Below are positions 7,353-13,707 of a stretch of DNA of 23,637 nt, in pieces (positions within the stretch are counted from its first letter, which is position 1; each line of letters opens with the position of its first letter). The position numbers and the translations under genes were made by a program. The DNA lies in NCBI GenBank assembly GCA_023388965.1, contig JAEWFF010000059.1:1-23637 (forward strand), in the 5' to 3' direction. This DNA is from Pseudomonadota bacterium (lineage in GTDB: Bacteria; Pseudomonadota; Alphaproteobacteria; Rhizobiales; Methylopilaceae). The notes under the pieces were generated by a model, which was not told the DNA's origin, did not search any database, and worked only from the letters and a program-made list of their open reading frames with translations.

Positions 7353-9512
7353 ATGAACGAGGCCTCGGCTTCGCAATTCTACATCTCCGCGCGCGTCTCA
7401 TTCGACGGCGGGCGTCCCGTACGGCTGAAGCATAACGACACCTTCGCCGTTCTCGACACGGAGGGCGATCTCGTCGCCTTTCCCGGCAATCCCGATGGGC
7501 TCTACCATCGCGATACGCGCCATCTGTCGCATTTCGAATTGCGCATCAACGGCGCGCGCCCCATGCGGCTGTCCTCCGACATCGCCGACAATTCCGCCCT
7601 TACAGCCGATCTCACCAATCCCGATTTCTTCGAGGGCGACCAACTCGTCCTGGCCAAGGACACGGTGCATCTGCGCCGTCTGAAATTCATCTGGGACGGC
7701 GCGCTTTTCGAGCGGATCGCCATCTTCAATTACGGCGAAGAAGAATACCGGATCCGCCTCAGCCTGACCTTCGATTGCGATTTCGCCGATCTGTTCGAGG
7801 CGCGCGGGCAGGTGCGCAAGGCCGTCGGCCTCCGCGATGTAAAAATACATACGAAAAATGCCGTAGGATTTTCCTATCAGGGTCTCGACAATGTGGAGCG
7901 CCGCACGCTCCTGCAGTTCGCGCCGGCGCCGGACCATGTAGGCACGGGCTATGCCTGGTACGATCTGCACCTCAAGCCTAACGAAAAGCGGGTCATCTTC
8001 ATGCGCACCGCCTGCAACGCGCCGGAGGATGAGAATTTCGAGATACGCGATTTCTTCAAATGCTTTGCCGAACTGCGCCGCTCGCTGCGGCGTGCGGCCG
8101 AGCAGCGTCCGCGCATATCAAGCTCGAATCTGCTGATCGAGGAGGTGACCGCGCGCAGCATGGCCGACATCACCATGCTGACGACCGACACCGATACCGG
8201 TCCCTATCCCTATGCCGGCATTCCATGGTTCTCGACGCCCTTCGGCCGCGACGGAATCATCACCGCCTTCATGATGCTGTGGGTCGACCCGCAGATCGCG
8301 CGCGGCGTTCTCAATCTTCTGGCGGCGACGCAGGCAAAGGAGATGGACGCCTATCGCGACGCGGAGCCGGGCAAGATCCTGCATGAAATGCGTTTCGGCG
8401 AGATGGCTGCGCTTCGCGAGATACCTTTCGGGCTTTACTACGGCAGCAACGATTCCACGCCGCTGTTCGTCATGCTCGCGGGCGAATATCTGCGCCGCAC
8501 GGGCGATGTCGAAACGATGCGTACATTATGGCCGAACATCCAGGCCGCGCTTTCGTGGATAAAAAATCATGGCGATCTCGACGGCGACGGCTTGGTCGAA
8601 TACCGCCGCCAGCGTGACACGGGTCTTGTCAATCAGGGCTGGAAGGATTCGTTCGATTCGATCTTTCATGCCGACGGCGAACTTGCGGAAGGGCCCATCG
8701 CGCTATGCGAAGTACAGGCCTATGTCTACGGTGCATGGACAGCGGCAGCTGAGATCGCGGCCCGGCTCGGCAAGGAAACCTTGAGTGTCGAGTATGCCGG
8801 CCGCGCCGAAAGCATTCGCGCGCATTTCCAGAAAGCGTTCTGGTGTGCCGACATCGGCACCTACGCCCTGGCGCTCGACGGCGCCAAGAAACAATGCGCC
8901 GTGGTGTCGTCCAATGCTGGCCATGCTCTGTTTGCGGGGATTGCCAGCGAGGAGCACGCGCGGAAGACGGCTGCGCGCCTTTTCCAGCCGGACATGTTTT
9001 CGGGCTGGGGCATACGCACCGTCGGCTCGATGGAGACGCGCTACAATCCGATGTCCTATCACAACGGATCGATCTGGCCGCACGACAATGCGCTGATCGC
9101 TCTCGGGCTGGCGCGCTACGGCCGCAAGGATGGCGTATTGCGCATTTTCCGCGGCCTCATGGAAGCCGCGAGCTATATCGAGCTGCGCCGTCTTCCCGAA
9201 CTGTTCTGCGGTTTCGGCCGCAAGGCGAGGCAGGGGCCGATCCCCTATCCGGTCGCCTGTTCTCCGCAGGCCTGGGCCTCGGCGGCTCCGCTTGCGCTTG
9301 TTCAGGCGAGCCTCGGCCTGTCCTTCGCGCACGATGCGCGGGAGGTGCAGTTCAACCTGCCCGTCATCCCCAATTTCATCGATCGTATGTATATCGACAA
9401 TCTTTCGCTCGGGACATCGAGCGCCGATCTTCTGTTCACGCGGCATGGCCTGAACGCCGCTCTGACGGTCATCGAGCGTCGGGGTTATATGCGGTTCATC
9501 GAAATCCACTAG
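7353..9512 (+). CDS. Amylo-alpha-1,6-glucosidase / glycogen-debranching-like glycoside hydrolase
   Basis: 719 residues. The N-terminal part (about 20-215) is the beta-rich bacterial debranching N-domain, with the LVAFPGNPDGLYHRDTRHLSHFEL stretch typical of it. The rest is an alpha/alpha-barrel glycosidase domain, with PYAGIPWFSTPFGRDGIITA, QGWKDSFDS (W430, D432, D435) and NPMSYHNGSIWPHDN (565-579), where acidic and His residues line the active site. Relatives are annotated as amylo-alpha-1,6-glucosidases, although several members of this group hydrolyse small glycosides such as glucosylglycerate rather than glycogen branches. No signal peptide is visible, so it acts in the cytoplasm. An AGGGGG site precedes the ATG at 7353 by about 13 bases. 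The partner GT4 gene ends 28 bases upstream. Confidence 0.88.
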   Translation: MNEASASQFYISARVSFDGGRPVRLKHNDTFAVLDTEGDLVAFPGNPDGLYHRDTRHLSHFELRINGARPMRLSSDIADNSALTADLTNPDFFEGDQLVLAKDTVHLRRLKFIWDGALFERIAIFNYGEEEYRIRLSLTFDCDFADLFEARGQVRKAVGLRDVKIHTKNAVGFSYQGLDNVERRTLLQFAPAPDHVGTGYAWYDLHLKPNEKRVIFMRTACNAPEDENFEIRDFFKCFAELRRSLRRAAEQRPRISSSNLLIEEVTARSMADITMLTTDTDTGPYPYAGIPWFSTPFGRDGIITAFMMLWVDPQIARGVLNLLAATQAKEMDAYRDAEPGKILHEMRFGEMAALREIPFGLYYGSNDSTPLFVMLAGEYLRRTGDVETMRTLWPNIQAALSWIKNHGDLDGDGLVEYRRQRDTGLVNQGWKDSFDSIFHADGELAEGPIALCEVQAYVYGAWTAAAEIAARLGKETLSVEYAGRAESIRAHFQKAFWCADIGTYALALDGAKKQCAVVSSNAGHALFAGIASEEHARKTAARLFQPDMFSGWGIRTVGSMETRYNPMSYHNGSIWPHDNALIALGLARYGRKDGVLRIFRGLMEAASYIELRRLPELFCGFGRKARQGPIPYPVACSPQAWASAAPLALVQASLGLSFAHDAREVQFNLPVIPNFIDRMYIDNLSLGTSSADLLFTRHGLNAALTVIERRGYMRFIEIH

Positions 9513-9529
9513 GAGGGCCTGTGCAGATG

Positions 9530-9560
9530 CGGAGGCGTTCGGCGTTCCCGCTCCGTAATT
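9530..9560. terminator. Hairpin between the convergent glucosidase and FadL genes
   Basis: CGGAGGCG (9530-9537) and CGCTCCG (9549-9555) pair with one bulged G, and TAATTCTATCTT follows on the plus strand. The genes converge here with only 48 bases between stops, so a shared terminator is plausible. The stem is short. Confidence 0.33.
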
Positions 9561-10787
9561 CTATCTTCCGAACTTGTAGTTCAGCCCGACCGAAACGATG
9601 CTGACGTCGAGGTCCGAGGTTCCGGTGAAATCCATGCCGAGCCAGCGGTCATTCCCTGACCGGATGTCGATTTCACCGTCGCCGAGCCCCTTGGAATAGA
9701 GATAGCTCATCGCCACGGTGACGCGGTCGCTGTACGCATAGGAAAGCCCGGTCGACAGGATCAACTGGTCGACCTCAGGTAGGCGGGTGTCACGATTGGC
9801 AATGGTCAGGGGCGAGACTTCGTAACCGACACCGGCACGAAGCGTCAGCCGCTCGTTTACGTCATATTCGGCGCCGAGCGAAAACAGCCAGCCGTCGCGG
9901 TAGTCGAGATGGAGCGTCGGTTCGAGGCCGGTCGGGCCCTGCACAGGAATTTTGCCGAGGCGACTCCAATTGTTCCACTCGACCGTGCCGAACGCGCGGA
10001 AACGATCCGTGATATCCTGTCGCAATCCCAAGCTGACGATGTCCGGCGTGTCGAGCGTTGCGCGCGCGGATGTACGGCTGAGGGGCATCGAAAGATGGCC
10101 GTCGAGGTCGTGCGAGATTGACGAGCGATAGCCGAGGCCGATCGAGGTGCCGTCCCATGGCTGCACCTGTATGCCGAGATTGAAGCCCACTCCGATATCG
10201 TCGGCTTCCAGAGCGGCGGTCGGAGCATTGGGAACGGCAGCCACCGCCTGTGTCAGGTCCGCCTTGAAATACTGGAACTGCACGCCGGCGCCGATGGAGA
10301 TTATGTCGTTGACGCGCCAGGACGCCATCGGATTGACGTTGAGCGAAAAGATTTCGGAGGAGCGCGAATAGATCTGTCCCGCCCAATTGTCCGGCGCTTC
10401 CGTCGCAAGGCCGAAGGGGCTGGTCATGGCCAGACCCAAAGTGAGGCGGTCGTTGACCGGCAGCGCTGCGAAGCTCGCCGGCACCAGGGCATTGGTGCCG
10501 ATATCGACGCTCGAACCGGCGGGCGTCGTGGGATGGATATCGATGGATGGCAGTACGGCCGCCATGCCCGCCTCGATTTCGAAGGCCTCGGCATGGGACA
10601 GAACCGCCGGGTTCCAGAAACTGTAGGACAGCTGTTCGCCGGCAGCGGCTCCTGCGAGCGCCATGCCGAAGCCGGTCGCGCTCTGGCTGCGGATGATGAA
10701 CCCGCCCGCCTGCGCATCCGGCGCGAGGGCGAATGCCCCGATGAAAATAGTGCTTACGCTTAAAGCTACGCCCAGACGATTGTTCAT
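9561..10787 (-). CDS. fadL: FadL/TodX (OmpP1) family outer-membrane transport protein
   Basis: 408 residues. A signal peptide of about 27 residues ends DAQA, and the mature chain begins GGFIIRSQSATGFGMALAGAAAG, the N-terminal plug motif of FadL porins. SFWNPAVL (NPA at 59-61) is the conserved family motif. Alternating strands with aromatic girdles continue to the end, as in a 14-stranded barrel. FadL proteins let long-chain fatty acids or other hydrophobic molecules cross the outer membrane. The final residues are LNYKFGR, so the barrel's terminal Phe is followed by two extra residues. The ligand could be fatty acids, acyl compounds or hydrocarbons. It has its own upstream region with two inverted repeats. 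Confidence 0.9.
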   Translation of the reverse strand: MNNRLGVALSVSTIFIGAFALAPDAQAGGFIIRSQSATGFGMALAGAAAGEQLSYSFWNPAVLSHAEAFEIEAGMAAVLPSIDIHPTTPAGSSVDIGTNALVPASFAALPVNDRLTLGLAMTSPFGLATEAPDNWAGQIYSRSSEIFSLNVNPMASWRVNDIISIGAGVQFQYFKADLTQAVAAVPNAPTAALEADDIGVGFNLGIQVQPWDGTSIGLGYRSSISHDLDGHLSMPLSRTSARATLDTPDIVSLGLRQDITDRFRAFGTVEWNNWSRLGKIPVQGPTGLEPTLHLDYRDGWLFSLGAEYDVNERLTLRAGVGYEVSPLTIANRDTRLPEVDQLILSTGLSYAYSDRVTVAMSYLYSKGLGDGEIDIRSGNDRWLGMDFTGTSDLDVSIVSVGLNYKFGR

Positions 10788-10827
10788 GCTCGATGTCCGC
10801 CACTTGCGATGCGCGAAGCTAAGGGCG

Positions 10828-10838
10828 TTTCATTGAAA
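10828..10838. promoter_or_regulatory. Inverted repeat TTTCATTGAAA upstream of fadL
   Basis: Perfect 5-bp arms around one central base, 41-51 bases upstream of the fadL start. It is AT-rich compared with its surroundings. It may be an operator half of a TetR/FadR-like repressor site or overlap the promoter; the regulator is not in the window. Confidence 0.35.
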
Positions 10839-10844
10839 TTAGCT

Positions 10845-10858
10845 GAACGCGTGCGTTC
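10845..10858. promoter_or_regulatory. Inverted repeat GAACGC-GT-GCGTTC upstream of fadL
   Basis: Perfect 6-bp arms with a two-base centre, 58-71 bases upstream of the fadL start and 26 bases past the methyltransferase stop. Size and symmetry fit a dimeric regulator operator, but the repeat could also form a small hairpin ending the methyltransferase message. Confidence 0.4.
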
Positions 10859-10883
10859 CTGTAATGCGGAGCCTTTCGTATCG

Positions 10884-11723
10884 TCAGCGGGTTGATTGCG
10901 CCGTCGTGGCCCAGGCGCCGATCAGCCGTGGATAGAAGATGCAATGGCTGCCGCCTTCGGCTTCCGCGGCAAGGCGCTCGAACAGGGTGTCGATGCCGAC
11001 ATCTTCCGGCCGAGCGATGCCGAGCTTCTCGATGGCCGGCAGCAGGCTTCGTATGGACTGTGTCACGAAGGCAAAGCCGTCCCGGTCGGTCTCGCTCGCG
11101 ATACGTGTATGGCCGATCATGCTCGGATCGAGGCCCGCGGCGCGGAATGTGGCAAACAGTTTCGAGCCCATATCGCTTTCCCGGCCCGCCCGGCGATAAA
11201 CTTCGACGATCCAGTCCACGCAGCGTCCGAGCAGCGGCAGAGGCGGAAGGGCGGTCGCCGTGCTCAAATCCATTTCCACGAAGGCCAAAGTCGCGCCGGT
11301 ACGCACACGCTGCGCGAGCATGTCGAGAAGAGAGGCGGGCTCTGGAACATGGATCAGTATGAAACGGCCGATGACGGCGTCGAACCCGTCATAGTTGTCG
11401 AAATCCTCGATCGTGGAGACAGTGAAGCCGGCCTGATTCAGGCCGGCCGCGCGCATACGCCGCTCGGCGACCGTGAGGGCTTCGCTCGATATGTCGATGC
11501 CGAGAACCTTGCCTTGAGGTCCGACGAGTTCGGCCGCAATCGAGGAGACATCGCCCACGCCGCATCCGAGATCGAGCACACGCATTCCGGGAGCGATCCC
11601 GGCGCGCACGAGTATGTCGCGGGTCATGTCGGCGAAAAATGCCGCCTGCCGCTCCAATCTGGCCAGTTCGCTGTCGGAATGGCCAAGTACATAGGCGGCG
11701 TTCTCGTCGGGGGTGCTCGTCAT
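10884..11723 (-). CDS. Class I SAM-dependent methyltransferase
   Basis: 279 residues, Rossmann-fold methyltransferase of the UbiE/Methyltransf_25 type. Motif I is VLDLGCGVGD (49-58), and D77 in VLGIDIS is the acidic residue that holds the SAM ribose. The post-motif IEDFDNYDGFDAVIGRFILIHV contains motif II. The substrate is unknown: the ubiquinone and menaquinone methyltransferase family signature is not complete, and the C-terminal half is variable. AGGAGG lies 11 bases upstream of the ATG. It is divergent from the alpha/beta hydrolase across 111 bases and lies 96 bases before fadL on the same strand, so it may share a transcript with fadL. Confidence 0.85.
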   Translation of the reverse strand: MTSTPDENAAYVLGHSDSELARLERQAAFFADMTRDILVRAGIAPGMRVLDLGCGVGDVSSIAAELVGPQGKVLGIDISSEALTVAERRMRAAGLNQAGFTVSTIEDFDNYDGFDAVIGRFILIHVPEPASLLDMLAQRVRTGATLAFVEMDLSTATALPPLPLLGRCVDWIVEVYRRAGRESDMGSKLFATFRAAGLDPSMIGHTRIASETDRDGFAFVTQSIRSLLPAIEKLGIARPEDVGIDTLFERLAAEAEGGSHCIFYPRLIGAWATTAQSTR

Positions 11724-11734
11724 GTGGCGCGATT

Positions 11735-11740
11735 CCTCCT
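11735..11740 (-). promoter_or_regulatory. Strong ribosome binding site of the methyltransferase gene
   Basis: AGGAGG on the minus strand (CCTCCT on plus), 11 bases upstream of the ATG at 11723. The spacing is a little long, but the match is the best in this half of the window and supports this start. Confidence 0.55.
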
Positions 11741-11806
11741 GGGCTTCGTCTCCTGCCGTGCCGCAGCAATCTATTCAAGGTTCGGGGAGCCGGTCTAAAG
11801 GCGGCG

Positions 11807-11812
11807 TATACT
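11807..11812 (+). promoter_or_regulatory. Possible -10 element for the alpha/beta hydrolase
   Basis: TATACT lies 22 bases before the hydrolase ATG. No good -35 hexamer sits 16-18 bases upstream (the nearest is TTCGGG with a 20-base spacer), so the call is tentative. Confidence 0.3.
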
Positions 11813-11834
11813 TTTCCTCCCGCATGCTGCCCGC

Positions 11835-12707
11835 ATGAGCCGCAGCATGGAATTAACCCGCAAGACCGTCCGGACGCCAAGGGGCGACATCGCCATTCTT
11901 GAAAGTTCCGGCACGGGCATGCCCGTTCTTCTCATCCACGGCAATTCGAGTTGCAAGGAGGTTTTCCTCAATCAGCTCGACAGCCCCGCCGCAGCCCGCC
12001 ACCGGATGATCTCCATCGATCTGCCGGGCCATGGCGCATCGAGCAATGCGCCGGACGAGTCGGCCTATTCAATTCCGGGCTATGCCGAGGCGGCGATCCA
12101 TGTCCTCCAATCTCTCGATGTGCGCGAAGCGGCCGTGTTCGGCTGGTCGCTCGGCGGACACATCGCAATCGAGATGCTGGCGCAGCATGCGGGCATCAGA
12201 GGATTGATGATCGTCGGCACGCCGCCTTTCGCGCGGGGGCCGCTGGGGATGATGAAGGCTTTCCAGATTCACCGCGGCGCGCTGCTCGCGACGAAGGAGA
12301 AGTTCAGCGCAAAAGATGTGATGCGTTTTGCGCGCATATGTCTGGGCTCGGCCTACGATCCTGCATTTCTGGACGTGATCGCACGAACCGATCCCCGCGC
12401 GCGTCCTTATCTATTCCGGAGCATGCTGAGAGGGCTCGGAACCGATCAGAAATGGCTCGTGGAAAATAGCGACGTGCCGGTCGCGGTCGTGAATGGCGCG
12501 CGCGAGCCGTTCGCGCGTCTCGATCATGTTGCGAACATCGCCTATGCGGACCTCTGGGGCGGGCATTGCCATGTGATCGGCGAGGCCGGCCATGCGCCGT
12601 TTGCCGAAAGGCCGGACGAGTTCAACGCGATCTTCGAGCGTTTTCTCGACGATGTCTCGACCCGGCGTCTGCCGGTGCGCACGAAGAAACGGTGCGTCGC
12701 GGCATAA
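11835..12707 (+). CDS. Alpha/beta hydrolase
   Basis: 290 residues, alpha/beta hydrolase fold. The oxyanion-hole motif HGNSSCKE follows VLLI, the nucleophile elbow is GWSLGG with S105, and the catalytic His is H253 in GHAPFAE. The acid is probably E224 in VVNGAREPF, where most relatives have Asp. Substrate is unknown; esters, lactones or other acyl compounds are possible for this group. It is cytoplasmic, with no signal peptide. An in-frame ATG at 11847 is an alternative start, and neither has a good ribosome site. It is divergent from the methyltransferase and converges with the FeeM-like gene with only nine bases between stops. Confidence 0.87.
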   Translation: MSRSMELTRKTVRTPRGDIAILESSGTGMPVLLIHGNSSCKEVFLNQLDSPAAARHRMISIDLPGHGASSNAPDESAYSIPGYAEAAIHVLQSLDVREAAVFGWSLGGHIAIEMLAQHAGIRGLMIVGTPPFARGPLGMMKAFQIHRGALLATKEKFSAKDVMRFARICLGSAYDPAFLDVIARTDPRARPYLFRSMLRGLGTDQKWLVENSDVPVAVVNGAREPFARLDHVANIAYADLWGGHCHVIGEAGHAPFAERPDEFNAIFERFLDDVSTRRLPVRTKKRCVAA

Positions 12708-12716
12708 AGATTGCCG

Positions 12717-13463
12717 TTAAGCGTAAGCCTGCGCGACGGACGGCACGTCTCTACCTCTCGAATTGCCGAAGGGACGCTCGACAGGCGCGCCTTGTGCTCC
12801 ATCGAACAGCATCGCGCGTTCTTCCGCCGTGGATCGCAGATAGGGATAGCGCTCGAGAATGCGCGTGCGGACAGCCGGGTAGTCGATGCCCATCAGGCTG
12901 ATGGGCTTTGCGAGGCTTGGATATTCGCGCGGTTCGCCGAGTGGCTTGAGGCCGAACAGGCGCTTGTAGAAGGCCTGATGCTCGACGCGCACCGTCGCAA
13001 GGCCGATATCGGCGCCGAAATGCTCCGAGGCAATGAAGCCGAGCCGCACGGTCGCATAGGGAAGTTCGGGGTTGAGACGGGCCAATCTGTGATCGGCGAC
13101 AAAGCGGGTCGGATCGACGATGGTCCGTCCATTGTCGATTTCCGGCATCAGCAGATCGGGAAATACGGAGGTCGCGGGCGCATCCGGATGTTCCGGAGAG
13201 GCGACATGCACGCGGATCGAGCTTGCCAGCATTCCGTCGAGATAGACGCCGAAAATCCAGACATTCGGTGCCCGGTCGAAACTGTCGGTAAAGCGCTTCG
13301 AAAAATCGCGCGGTATCGCGCCTTCGCGCACATAGGCGTCGTAACGCAGGCGGAAAACGCTCTCCAGATCGTCATCGCGCGTCAGACATCGGCACTCGAT
13401 GATGTCGAGGAAATCGACAAGACGTTCCGAGAAGCTCGGTACGGCCAACGCAACAGCGACCAT
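12717..13463 (-). CDS. FeeM-like N-acyl amino acid synthase / autoinducer-synthase-type acyltransferase
   Basis: 248 residues, GNAT-like fold related to LuxI-type acyl-homoserine lactone synthases and FeeM N-acyl amino acid synthases. Visible are FRLRYDAYVREG (37-48; R38, R40), acidic residues D60 and D63 in the place of the conserved acyl-carrier-binding region, GVYLDGMLASSIRVHV (72-87), VDPTRFV (116-122) and the C-terminal helix EHQAFYKRLFGLKPLG. FeeM transfers an acyl chain from acyl carrier protein to an amino acid, LuxI to SAM; which applies here is not settled. The tail from about 222 on is Gly/Pro-rich and probably disordered. GGAGGG precedes the ATG by three to four bases. No LuxR-type receptor lies beside it. 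Two CtrA-like boxes lie 44-96 bases upstream. Confidence 0.75.
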   Translation of the reverse strand: MVAVALAVPSFSERLVDFLDIIECRCLTRDDDLESVFRLRYDAYVREGAIPRDFSKRFTDSFDRAPNVWIFGVYLDGMLASSIRVHVASPEHPDAPATSVFPDLLMPEIDNGRTIVDPTRFVADHRLARLNPELPYATVRLGFIASEHFGADIGLATVRVEHQAFYKRLFGLKPLGEPREYPSLAKPISLMGIDYPAVRTRILERYPYLRSTAEERAMLFDGAQGAPVERPFGNSRGRDVPSVAQAYA

Positions 13464-13506
13464 GATTCCCTCCGCTCAGTCGAACAGGGCCGACCCGAGG
13501 GAGAGT

Positions 13507-13522
13507 TTAACCTTCTGTTAAC
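13507..13522. promoter_or_regulatory. CtrA-type box, full consensus
   Basis: TTAACCTTCTGTTAAC matches TTAA-N7-TTAAC, the full binding site of the alphaproteobacterial cell-cycle regulator CtrA, with no mismatch. It lies 44-59 bases upstream of the FeeM-like start codon, overlapping the expected -35 region there, and 186 bases from the GGDEF-EAL start. A third CTAACC follows directly at 13524. Confidence 0.65.
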
Positions 13523-13540
13523 CCTAACCGAAAGAGAAGA

Positions 13541-13559
13541 ATGGTTAAAATTCTGTTGG
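13541..13559 (-). promoter_or_regulatory. Second CtrA-like half site (TTAACCAT)
   Basis: On the minus strand TTAACCAT, the extended right half of the CtrA consensus, is complete at 13548-13541. Seven bases away the left half reads CCAA instead of TTAA. It repeats the TTAA..TTCTGTT pattern of the box at 13507 at a distance of 38 bases. Confidence 0.45.
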
Positions 13560-13603
13560 TTTGTCCGACTTTAGGCGGATGCTTGCGCCGCTGGGTGAAT
13601 GCC

Positions 13604-13631
13604 TTGAGTGAAGTCAGGTGCTGCGGATAAT
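13604..13631 (+). promoter_or_regulatory. Sigma-70-like promoter for the GGDEF-EAL gene
   Basis: TTGAGT (13604-13609), a 16-base spacer, GATAAT (13626-13631). Each hexamer has good matches to TTGACA/TATAAT. A start near 13638 would give a leader of about 70 bases. Confidence 0.5.
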
Positions 13632-13707
13632 AAAATTGTTCGCGCCGTGTGCAGGAGTCGTGAACGATTCTGCTCCAAAGTGACGACTTGTCGAAAACTG
13701 TAGTGGC

